Origin: Acidobacteriota bacterium
Lineage (GTDB): Bacteria; Acidobacteriota; Vicinamibacteria; Marinacidobacterales; Marinacidobacteraceae
Direction: 5' to 3'
Length of the DNA: 64,000 nucleotides
Assembly (NCBI GenBank): GCA_009840635.1
Contig: VXNL01000110.1
Coordinates: 18,319 to 82,318 of the forward strand
Shown: one piece after another, positions 46,485 to 53,559 of the stretch
Layout: the number at the start of each line of letters is the position of its first letter
How positions within the stretch are numbered: the first letter of the stretch is position 1
Notes under the pieces: model-generated
What the model saw: only the letters and a program-made list of their open reading frames with translations
What the model was told of the DNA's origin: nothing
Database searches by the model: none
Made by a program: the position numbers and the translations under genes

Positions 46485-47783
46485 ATGAAGAAACCAATCG
46501 CGGCCGCCGAATCCCTCGTGTCGAGAGCCTCGCAGGACAGTGACTTTCGCGAACGTCTGCTCCGGGCGCCCAGGGAAGCGATCGAAGCGGAGTTCGGCGT
46601 GAGGCTCGCCGAAGACCACGCGATCCAGGTGCACGCGGACAGCTACGACACGACCCACGTGGTCCTTCCGCCGCCTCCCAGGCTCAGTGCGGCCGAGCGC
46701 AGTGCGGCACGGACGGGGGCGGCATCGCTCGAGTTTCTCAAGAAGACGCTCCACGACCCCGCGCCGCCGCTGCGGCCCCCTGCCCCGAGGCGGGCGAAGG
46801 CCCAACGGGGCGCCAATCCCGAGGTGCTCGTGGGAGCGGCCCGGGAGAGCATCCGCCGGGGTCTCGATTTCCTGGAATCCACGATCGACGCGAACGGGGC
46901 CTGGCACTGCATCCGGTTCAACGTCGCCAATCCGGACATTCCGCGGCACTTCGAACGACCGCCCTTCGTTTCGGCCTTTTGCGTACTTGCCCTCGAGTGT
47001 TGCGCCGAACCGCAGGCCCAGGCCCTGTGCGCCGCCAGCAGGGCCTATCTGGCCGACACCATCGAACATCCCGGGCTCTGGCGGTACTACCGCCATCTCC
47101 CCCAGGACCTCGACAGCACGTCGCTCGCCTCCATGGTCATCGGGACCCACCCCTGGATCCTGCTGGGGAGGAACGTGCCGCCCATCCTGGCGAATCGCGA
47201 CGAGGAGGGGCGTTTCCTGACCTGGATCCTGGCGGCGGACGAACCCGATGTCGTGTCGACGTTTCGTATCGAAGCCGACCCCGTGGTCAACGCCAACGTC
47301 ATCGCCTATCTTGGCGACCACCCGGAAACCAGGGATGCCCGGCGCTGGCTGGAAGCCCTCATTGCCGAAGGCGCCGTTGAAGGTGCGTCCAAGTGGTACC
47401 CCGACGAGGTCGCGACCTACTACGCGGCGGCGCGCGCAACGGCGCGCGTGCGGCCAGCCCTCGATCAGCTGCGGCCGCTACTGGCGGATCGCATCCTGGA
47501 ACTCGGCGACGGCGAGGGCGAATTCGGCAACGTCCTGCAGACCGCGCAGGCGGTGTCCGCGCTCTACCACGCCGGACGCCTGGAGCGCATTGACGCGAAA
47601 CGCCAGGTGGAAAGTCTGGTGAGTTCGCAACACGAGGACGGTAGTTGGCCGGAACTGCTCGCGTTCGGGGACCAGACCCTGAAATGGGGCGCCGTCGGGC
47701 AGATCGGGCACGGCTCGGAAGCCGTGACCTCGGCGTTCTGCATCGAAGCCCTGGAGCGGCTCGTCGAAGCCCTGAACACCTGA
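46485..47783 (+). CDS. NHLP-leader-like domain fused to an alpha-toroid (terpene-cyclase-like) protein
   Basis: 432 residues. Residues 1-63 align without gaps to residues 1-63 of the precursor at 51612-51863 (22 identities by hand count), sharing DSDFR (18-22), LL (25-26), Pro29, AE-G (35-38), VH (49-50), His58 and LPP (61-63). This is the nitrile-hydratase-derived leader fold. A proline-rich linker (about 90-110) leads to an alpha/alpha toroid with prenyltransferase/squalene-cyclase-type repeats: LDFLEST-NGAW near 140 and SSQHEDGSW (380-388). DLDST at 208-212 resembles the DxDD acid motif of class II terpene cyclases but has Ser in the last position. The job is unknown; it may be an enzyme that uses its leader domain to join the modification complex, or an exported product. 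It starts 61 bases after the second exporter. Confidence 0.72.
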   Translation: MKKPIAAAESLVSRASQDSDFRERLLRAPREAIEAEFGVRLAEDHAIQVHADSYDTTHVVLPPPPRLSAAERSAARTGAASLEFLKKTLHDPAPPLRPPAPRRAKAQRGANPEVLVGAARESIRRGLDFLESTIDANGAWHCIRFNVANPDIPRHFERPPFVSAFCVLALECCAEPQAQALCAASRAYLADTIEHPGLWRYYRHLPQDLDSTSLASMVIGTHPWILLGRNVPPILANRDEEGRFLTWILAADEPDVVSTFRIEADPVVNANVIAYLGDHPETRDARRWLEALIAEGAVEGASKWYPDEVATYYAAARATARVRPALDQLRPLLADRILELGDGEGEFGNVLQTAQAVSALYHAGRLERIDAKRQVESLVSSQHEDGSWPELLAFGDQTLKWGAVGQIGHGSEAVTSAFCIEALERLVEALNT

Positions 47784-47789
47784 CGGCCT

Positions 47790-50099
47790 GTGGAAAGAGC
47801 CGCGCCCCGGCAGGGGATATTGACCCGGACCACTCCCGCGGACCAGGGCCTCGTCGGCCTTCCGGCGCTGACGCCCCATCTGGAGTTCCACGACGTTGGC
47901 GAAGCGCAGACCCTGCTGGTTTCCGAATCGTTCAACACCCTGTTGCACGGCGAGCTCTATCGCACGCTGCTGCCGCTGCTCGACGGCCGCCGTTCGTGCG
48001 ACGGGATCGTCGCGGCCGTCGAGGGGACGCATTCCGCGGTCGAGGTACTCGCCGCGCTGGCTTCGCTGTCCGCCCGGGGTTACGTCGTCTCCGCCGACCA
48101 CGGCATGGACCGGCGCCGGGCGGCCTACTGGTCGTCGCTGGGCGCCTCGCCGCGCTGGGTGGAGACGCGGCTCCTGGAATCGCGTGTCGCGGTTGACGGC
48201 GATGACGGCCGGCTCACCCGGCGCCTGGAGGAAGGCGGCGCCGCGGTCGGGCCCGGGGATCCCGATCTCACCGTGGTGGTCTGCGACGACTACCTCGAGT
48301 CACGCCTTGGAGAAGTGAATCGGCGTCAACTCGAGGCCGGGGCGCCGTGGACGGTGGTGCGGCCCCGCGGTATGCAGGCGCTGTTCGGCCCGGTCTTTCG
48401 GGCGGACCGCCGGGGACCCTGTTGGGACTGTCTCGCGCATCGCCTGGGCAGCCATCAGGAAGTCCACCGTTTTCTGCGCAACCTTGGCGGCGAACGGTCT
48501 GCCTTCAAGCCTTTCGCCACCCAGCCGGCCGTACTCGAAGCGCTCCACGGACTGATCGCGGCGGAGGTCGTCAAGTGGGTCGTGCTGGAGGACGCGGCAC
48601 CCATCCACGACCAGGCGATCGCGATCAACGTCGGCACCCTGGAAAGTTCGCGGCATCCGGTGGGACGCCGGCCGCAGTGCCGGGCCTGTGGTGAGGCGGC
48701 GCTCGTTCGCCCGGACCGGCCGCCCGTTCCCCTGCGCCTCGAACCGAGCCCCAAGGCGCATCGCAACAGCGGCGGGGCGCGCTCCGTGGCACCGGAGGTC
48801 ACCCTGGACAAGTACCGCCACCTGGTGAGCCCGATCAGCGGGGTGGTGACCTGGCTGACCCGCACCACCGACGCGAGCGACTCCTGGCTGCACGTCTACT
48901 GGGCCGGCAGTAACCCGGCCATGCGGAGCCGGAGCCTGAGTTCGCTCCGGCGCAGCCTGCGCAGCAAGAGCGCCGGCAAGGGCAGCACCGCGGAGCAATC
49001 GAAGGTCAGCGCCCTGTGCGAGGCGATCGAGCGCCATTCGGGCGCCCGGTCCGGTGACGAAATCCGTACCCGGAGGCGGTTCAGCCAGTTCATCGGCGAA
49101 GACGAGGCAATCCATCCCAACGACGTGCAACTGTTCAGCGAAAACCAGCTCGACAACGCGGGCGCCCTGAACGCGGAGGGCCATCCGTACAACGTCGTGC
49201 CGGCGCGTCTCGACCCCGAAACCGAGATCGACTGGACACCCGTGTGGTCGCTGACCCGGCAGCGGCACCGCTATCTGCCGACGTCCATGCTCTACTCCAT
49301 GCCCGCCGAAGCGCGCGGGCCGCAGGACCTGATCGCGGATTCCAACGGCTGCGCCGCGGGCAACACCCTGGAAGAAGCGATCCTGCAGGGCTTTTACGAA
49401 CTGGCCGAGCGCGATGCGTTCGCCATCTGGTGGTACAACCGCCTGCGCGTGCCGGCGGTCGACCTGTCCAGCTTCGACGACGACTATCTCGCATCGGCCC
49501 CGGACTACTACTCCCGTCGCGACAGAGACCTGTGGGTGCTCGACGTCACTTCCGACGTCGGCATTCCCACGTTCGTCGCGCTCTCGCGGCGGCCGTCCGG
49601 GCCGACCGAGGAAATCATCTACGGCGCCGGCGCCCACGACGACCCGCGCATCGCGGCGCTGCGCGCGATCTGCGAACTGAACCAGTGCCTCACCTGGCTA
49701 CCGGACCCCGCGAAGCCGGCCGGCCGGCCCACCATCGATGACCCGTTGGCGCTTCGGTGGTGGAAGACAGCGCGGCTCGCCGACTGCCCCTGGCTGGCGC
49801 CGGACCCTGGCCAGCCTCCCGCGAAGGCCTCACGGTATCCGGTGACCGAATCGACGGATACCCGCGAAGACGTCGAGTCCTGCCGCTCGCTCGTCGAAGC
49901 CAGGGGAATGGAGTTCCTGGTGCTCGATCAGACCCGGCCCGACATCGGGATGCCGGTGGTGCGGGTCATCGTGCCCGGCATGCGCCATTTCTGGGCGAGA
50001 TTCGCTCCCGGGCGTCTCTACGACGTGCCTGTCAGCATGGGCCGCCGCGAACGTCCCCTTGCCGAAACGGACCTGAACCCCGCACCGGTGATCGCTTAG
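47790..50099 (+). CDS. Fused E1-like / YcaO azoline cyclodehydratase (TOMM type)
   Basis: 769 residues from GTG 47790. N-terminal part (about 1-100) is a winged-helix-like leader-binding region; about 100-320 is an E1/ThiF-like scaffold with two zinc CxxC pairs (GPCWDC near 211, CRAC near 298). The YcaO domain (about 340-769) has the ATP-binding elements TAEQSKVSALCEAIERHSG near 400-415 and SNGCAAGNTLEEAILQGFYELAERDAF. Such fusions use ATP to turn Cys/Ser/Thr of a bound precursor into azolines. The C-terminus ends NPAPVIA, not a full PxPxP. The likely substrate is the Cys-Cys-Cys core of the precursor at 51612-51863. Six bases after the toroid gene. Confidence 0.9.
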   Translation: MERAAPRQGILTRTTPADQGLVGLPALTPHLEFHDVGEAQTLLVSESFNTLLHGELYRTLLPLLDGRRSCDGIVAAVEGTHSAVEVLAALASLSARGYVVSADHGMDRRRAAYWSSLGASPRWVETRLLESRVAVDGDDGRLTRRLEEGGAAVGPGDPDLTVVVCDDYLESRLGEVNRRQLEAGAPWTVVRPRGMQALFGPVFRADRRGPCWDCLAHRLGSHQEVHRFLRNLGGERSAFKPFATQPAVLEALHGLIAAEVVKWVVLEDAAPIHDQAIAINVGTLESSRHPVGRRPQCRACGEAALVRPDRPPVPLRLEPSPKAHRNSGGARSVAPEVTLDKYRHLVSPISGVVTWLTRTTDASDSWLHVYWAGSNPAMRSRSLSSLRRSLRSKSAGKGSTAEQSKVSALCEAIERHSGARSGDEIRTRRRFSQFIGEDEAIHPNDVQLFSENQLDNAGALNAEGHPYNVVPARLDPETEIDWTPVWSLTRQRHRYLPTSMLYSMPAEARGPQDLIADSNGCAAGNTLEEAILQGFYELAERDAFAIWWYNRLRVPAVDLSSFDDDYLASAPDYYSRRDRDLWVLDVTSDVGIPTFVALSRRPSGPTEEIIYGAGAHDDPRIAALRAICELNQCLTWLPDPAKPAGRPTIDDPLALRWWKTARLADCPWLAPDPGQPPAKASRYPVTESTDTREDVESCRSLVEARGMEFLVLDQTRPDIGMPVVRVIVPGMRHFWARFAPGRLYDVPVSMGRRERPLAETDLNPAPVIA

Positions 50100-50102
50100 G
50101 TC

Positions 50103-50285
50103 AACAGCCTGTGGTGAAACTGACGCGGCATTCGACGCCCGCTGAATCCCCGCTGAACCGCTCGCCTACGGCTCGCTCATCGTTGCGCTTCGGTCGAGAT
50201 ACACCCGGTATTCCTCCCTCGCGCGCCTTGTCAGCGAGGCCCAGCGGGCGTCTCGATGCGCACGCCAGTTCCACCACAGGCTGTT
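50103..50285. mobile_element. 183-bp MITE-like element with 20-bp terminal inverted repeats
   Basis: The left end AACAGCCTGTGGTGAAACTG (50103-50122) and the right end (50266-50285) are inverted repeats matching at 19 of 20 positions. The element begins four bases after the YcaO stop and ends just before the AAGGAG ribosome site of the next gene. The interior (50105-50227) is shared with 25769-25890. No transposase is encoded, and no target duplication is evident (flanks TAGGTC/AAGGAG). Small open frames inside are shared by the copies but show no protein features. It may be a non-autonomous element or a large RNA hairpin. Confidence 0.7.
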
Positions 50286-50296
50286 AAGGAGACCAC

Positions 50297-51415
50297 ATGG
50301 ACCTTGACCAGGCGGTCACGCTGACCGAGGAGCGCCTTGCCGTGGAGGGCGGCGCCCTGAGTGACCTGCTCCGACACTTTCGAGACCGGGTTTCACCGGT
50401 TCTCATCGGCGATCCGGAATGGGAACTCATCCTCGACCGCGCCGGGCAACTGCCGATCACCATGGGAGCGCTTCCCTTCGGTTTTGAACTCCCGTTGCAT
50501 ACCGAGGCCCCGAGGGCGGACCTGGGCGTCTCCCTGGCGAGCGGAACCAGAACGGCGGCGTTCTTCTCCGAGCGCGCCCGGGACGGGCAGCCGGATGAGA
50601 CCGCGAGAGTGATTGAGCGCTTGTTCCGCCGGATGGATGCCGAGGACTCGCCGCTCCGCGAGATCGTCGGCCGCAAGTTGATGCTGGAATACGACATCGG
50701 TCCGGCGCGGCACGATGAAGGTTCGCTGCCCGGGATGTTTCTGCGGCCCGGGGAACGCCCGATCCTCGGCGCCGCCGGTCAGGCGAACGACGCCCACCTG
50801 GTGGTGGACGCGCTCGCTTCCTGCGTAGGTTGGGAACTGACCGGCGCCGAGCGGCGAAACATCGAACGGACCTACCTCGCGCAGCCGGCAGACACGCGCC
50901 TGGATTCGTTCGGGGTGTTTCCCTCCCGCGCGCGGGCGATCCGCCTCGCGGTCATGGGCTTCAAATCCGAGCGCGAAGTAAGTTCGTACCTCGAAGACAC
51001 GGGCTGGCCAGGTGAACTTGCGGCCGTCCACTCCGTGATTTACCGCTTCAAGGAACGCGCGCAGGTCGTGAGAAGCGGCGTGAACATCGACGTGGTGGAA
51101 GACGGTGTCGGTCCGACGCTCGGACTGACGCTCATCGTCAAGCAGCGGTACACGAAGAGCTCACGGTACTGGCTCGACGGCCTCACCGATTGGCAACCGT
51201 TCCTGGCCGCCCTCGACAACGAGGACCTCGTGGTTTCGGCAAAGGTTGCCGCGCTTGCCGACTGGGTCTCGACACCGACAACCCTGTTTGCGAAGTCGGG
51301 GCGCTACGTCCTGCTACGCGGAATCCATCACATCAAACTGGTCATCTCGGGAGGCCGGCTTCGCCAGGCCAAAGCCTATGTGTTCATGGTGCTTTCCGGC
51401 GCGGTTTCCTCCTAG
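50297..51415 (+). CDS. Uncharacterised RiPP-cluster protein
   Basis: 372 residues, AAGGAG seven bases before ATG 50297. Not recognised. No membrane segment or signal peptide. Mixed alpha/beta; distinctive segments are SLASGTRTAAFFSERARDG (about 75-95), GVGPTLGLTLIVKQRY (about 272-290), YWLDGLTDWQPFLAAL and the C-terminal GIHHIKLVISGGRLRQAKAYVFM. From memory, a C-terminal HIK...AKAY pattern occurs in uncharacterised proteins of other RiPP clusters; this is weak. Its place between the YcaO gene and the precursor suggests a modification or recruitment role. Confidence 0.7.
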   Translation: MDLDQAVTLTEERLAVEGGALSDLLRHFRDRVSPVLIGDPEWELILDRAGQLPITMGALPFGFELPLHTEAPRADLGVSLASGTRTAAFFSERARDGQPDETARVIERLFRRMDAEDSPLREIVGRKLMLEYDIGPARHDEGSLPGMFLRPGERPILGAAGQANDAHLVVDALASCVGWELTGAERRNIERTYLAQPADTRLDSFGVFPSRARAIRLAVMGFKSEREVSSYLEDTGWPGELAAVHSVIYRFKERAQVVRSGVNIDVVEDGVGPTLGLTLIVKQRYTKSSRYWLDGLTDWQPFLAALDNEDLVVSAKVAALADWVSTPTTLFAKSGRYVLLRGIHHIKLVISGGRLRQAKAYVFMVLSGAVSS

Positions 51416-51489
51416 AGCGGGAACGTACAACGCGCTCCCTCACGCACGGCCAACCTCAGGACGCCCGTGGAGACCCGGTAAGCACACAC

Positions 51490-51516
51490 CACCCCGCCCC
51501 CGAACGAGGCGGGGTG
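51490..51516 (+). terminator. G+C-rich hairpin downstream of the 372-residue gene
   Basis: CACCCCGCC, nine-base loop, GGCGGGGTG: a perfect nine-pair stem 75 bases after the stop of the plus-strand gene, in the 196-base gap before the convergent precursor gene. It is followed by TATTC rather than a T-run, so termination is likely but not certain. Confidence 0.5.
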
Positions 51517-51548
51517 TATTCGACCGGGATCGAAACCCTGATCACGTG

Positions 51549-51568
51549 GATACGGATGCGTCCGTATC
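51549..51568. terminator. Perfect inverted repeat downstream of the precursor gene
   Basis: GATACGGA, loop TGCG, TCCGTATC: eight perfect base pairs, 44 bases beyond the precursor stop on the minus strand. It could stop or stabilise the short precursor transcript, which converges with the plus-strand operon. No T-run. Confidence 0.4.
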
Positions 51569-51611
51569 TGGTGACCGGGATTCTGGGCCGGCTATCTGCC
51601 GGCTGTCGAAC

Positions 51612-51863
51612 CTACCAGCAGCAGCAAAGGCCAGCCGAGATGGCTTCCAACTGCTCCTCGGTGATGTTCGGATCCGGGGGCAGTGCGAGATGCACCGTCT
51701 GCATATCGCTCTCGTGGACCTTGATGGTCATCGAGTCCGGAATCGTGATGCCCAATTCCGCACTGATGGTGCCCTTCGGGTCCGCGAGAAGTTGACTTCG
51801 GAAATCCGAGTCAAGGGCCGACTTCTCGACAATCTGCTGCAACATCTCGTCGCCGCTTCGCAT
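51612..51863 (-). CDS. NHLP-leader RiPP precursor peptide with LCCCW core
   Basis: 83 residues. ATG 51863 is fixed by a perfect AGGAGGT six bases upstream; the frame continues a little further without need. Residues 1-65 form a nitrile-hydratase-alpha-like leader (DSDFRSQLLADP, SAELGITIPDSMTIKVHESD, HLALPPDP), then TEEQLEAISAG, the double-Gly-like C39 cleavage site, and only five more residues, LCCCW (79-83). The core has three consecutive Cys for YcaO cyclisation and a terminal Trp. It lies opposite to the biosynthesis genes, between the 372-residue protein and the flavoprotein. It would be the substrate of the C39 exporter. A five-residue core is exceptionally short for this family. Confidence 0.9.
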   Translation of the reverse strand: MRSGDEMLQQIVEKSALDSDFRSQLLADPKGTISAELGITIPDSMTIKVHESDMQTVHLALPPDPNITEEQLEAISAGLCCCW

Positions 51864-51869
51864 GGTGTT

Positions 51870-51876
51870 ACCTCCT
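51870..51876 (-). promoter_or_regulatory. Strong ribosome-binding site of the precursor gene
   Basis: AGGAGGT on the minus strand, six bases before ATG 51863. It is the best ribosome site in this region and decides the start over the upstream in-frame codon at 51896; strong translation fits a substrate needed in excess over its enzymes. Confidence 0.8.
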
Positions 51877-51921
51877 TGGTTGGGCGTGACGAACACTCAC
51901 GAACGTCAACGCAATATGGAA

Positions 51922-51950
51922 ACGCTAACACGGCCGTCGCACAAGGTCAA
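51922..51950 (-). promoter_or_regulatory. Candidate sigma-70-type promoter for the precursor gene
   Basis: TTGACC (51950-51945) and TAGCGT (51927-51922) on the minus strand are separated by exactly 17 bases, in a stretch of lower G+C. The -35 fits well and the -10 poorly. It would give a leader of roughly 50 bases. A separate promoter would allow the precursor to be expressed independently of the enzymes. Confidence 0.4.
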
Positions 51951-52133
51951 TTTAGCGGGCGTGGAATCATCGGCTTGTGTGCCAAGCGCTCACGGGCGGC
52001 GGGATTCCGGCGGGCTCGGTACTCACGCCACTCTCGTCGCAGGCTGTTAGGATCGCGTGGGCTTGTGCTGCACACGGCACCATCGGGAATACCGGGCGAG
52101 GATGGGCGACGGTAACTGCCAGAGTCACAAAGG

Positions 52134-53408
52134 GTGATCCAACCGGGAAACAGATCTCTGCGGAGAATCGCAGTCGTCGGGCGAGGAACCGCGGGGTCGT
52201 TGGCGGCTGCCGCCGTGACAAGTCTTCACCCCGACGGCGGCCACGAGCTGCACCACATCTATGACTCGCGCATTCCGGTCATCGGGGTCGGTGAAGGCAG
52301 TTGGCCCAGCCTGGTTGAGCATTTGCAGCAACTGACGGCGCTGCCCCACGAAACCGTTCAGCAGCGCCTGAAGGGCACCCGCAAGTACGGCGTCGCCTTC
52401 GAGGGTTGGGGGCGGCGCAATCGGGACTTCACCCACTACTTCACGCCACAGCAGGTCTCGTACGCCTACCACCTGTCCGCGGACCGGATGGCGGACCTGC
52501 TGCACGAAAGCACGCGCGCGCGCCACGTCGACGCGAAGGTGCTCCGGATCCACCGGGTGAACGGTGGCGCCGAAGTGGAATTCGAGGACGGCGGCCCGGA
52601 GCGCTACGACCTCGTCTTCGATGCCCGGGGGTTTCCCGGGGAAATCGACCCTGCCCGACACATCCAGATTCCGTTCATTCCCACCGACACCGCCGTGATC
52701 CGCCGCGGTCCGGCGATCATCGGGGACGGGGGGGACGGTCCGGTGCTGCAGCACACGTATACCCGTGCGGTGGCGCGCCCGTACGGCTGGATCTTCGTCA
52801 TCCCGCTCGTCGCGCACACGTCCTATGGATACATCTTTAACCGCGACATATCCAGCCTTGCCGAAGTCGAATCGGACTTTGACGCGTTCCTGGAGGCGGA
52901 TGGCGTGCCGGAATTCGAGCAACGCGCCGTCATCCCGTTTCCCAACTTCGTCCACCGCCGGATCTACGACGGCGCGGTGGCCCGTATCGGCAACCGGGCG
53001 GCCTTCATGGAGCCGCTCGAAGCGACGGCGATCGTGTCCGCCCAGTTCCAGATCGGGATGGTCCTTCAGACGCGCCTCAACCGTCCGGTCGAGCATCTCG
53101 AGCGCGACGCGCCGGTGGTCAACCGGTTTCTCGTCGACAACATGCTCCGCTACGGCCTGTTCGTCGGCTGGCACTATTCCTGCGGTTCCCGGTACGACAG
53201 CAGATTCTGGCGCTACGCTCGTGACCAGGCTTGGCCGAAACACCGTCAGGCAGCCGGCCCCGAGGCGGTGGGTTGCGCCGCGCTCCGCAAGTTCGACGAG
53301 ATGCTCGAACTGCTGAACCGGCCCGTCATCGACAGGGCGGACTGGAGTCGGATGTGCGCGGTCCCCCTCACCAGCTATGCCCAGATGTCCCAGGGGCTCG
53401 GCTGTTGA
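52134..53408 (+). CDS. Tryptophan-halogenase-family flavin-dependent enzyme
   Basis: 424 residues from GTG 52134. FAD-binding GxGxxG at 16-21 (VGRGTAG), then VGEGSWPSL (52-60), which matches the VGEAT-P segment of tryptophan halogenases. Lys84 (RKYGVAFEGW) aligns with the catalytic lysine of PrnA/RebH, GWIFVIP (218-224) is a W-x-F-x-I-P version of the WxWxIP halogenase motif, and PLEAT at 294-298 carries the conserved glutamate (Glu296). Family members need FADH2 from a separate reductase, not seen here. The only tryptophan in the precursor is its last residue, so core Trp halogenation is a strong inference; hydroxylation or other flavin chemistry cannot be excluded. Confidence 0.82.
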   Translation: MIQPGNRSLRRIAVVGRGTAGSLAAAAVTSLHPDGGHELHHIYDSRIPVIGVGEGSWPSLVEHLQQLTALPHETVQQRLKGTRKYGVAFEGWGRRNRDFTHYFTPQQVSYAYHLSADRMADLLHESTRARHVDAKVLRIHRVNGGAEVEFEDGGPERYDLVFDARGFPGEIDPARHIQIPFIPTDTAVIRRGPAIIGDGGDGPVLQHTYTRAVARPYGWIFVIPLVAHTSYGYIFNRDISSLAEVESDFDAFLEADGVPEFEQRAVIPFPNFVHRRIYDGAVARIGNRAAFMEPLEATAIVSAQFQIGMVLQTRLNRPVEHLERDAPVVNRFLVDNMLRYGLFVGWHYSCGSRYDSRFWRYARDQAWPKHRQAAGPEAVGCAALRKFDEMLELLNRPVIDRADWSRMCAVPLTSYAQMSQGLGC

Positions 53409-53559
53409 CCCGATCCCGGATGCGGCTGATCCCGGCCCGCGGACCGGGCTCTCCGCACCGGCGCCGCCGGCGGGCCGCGCGGTACCGTCACCCCGCTCCC
53501 TCGGCCTCTGGTAAACTCATGTCCCGCATGGCGGGCGTTCGGGACCGGGAGCCAACCCC

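Noticed and set aside
46485..46700. A second, free-standing RiPP precursor
   Set aside because: The leader-like sequence has no cleavage motif or stop and runs directly into the toroid domain, so it is a fusion domain rather than a precursor gene.
50169..50287. Small open frames inside the repeat copies that share a peptide beginning KLTRHSTPAE
   Set aside because: They are a by-product of the shared DNA repeat; no start with a ribosome site, and the frame is not maintained along the element.
51602..51640. GCA-triplet run resembling a microsatellite
   Set aside because: It is just the complement of three consecutive Cys codons and a Trp codon in the precursor.
51182..51795. 201-codon plus-strand frame covering the 3' end of the 372-residue gene and the precursor region
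   Set aside because: Overlaps the precursor on the other strand and shows no protein features; the precursor has an ideal ribosome site and a recognisable leader.
53409..53559. Additional small gene between the flavoprotein and pyrG
   Set aside because: Out-of-frame ATGs at 53519 and 53528 give only short frames with no features; treated as the leader region of pyrG.
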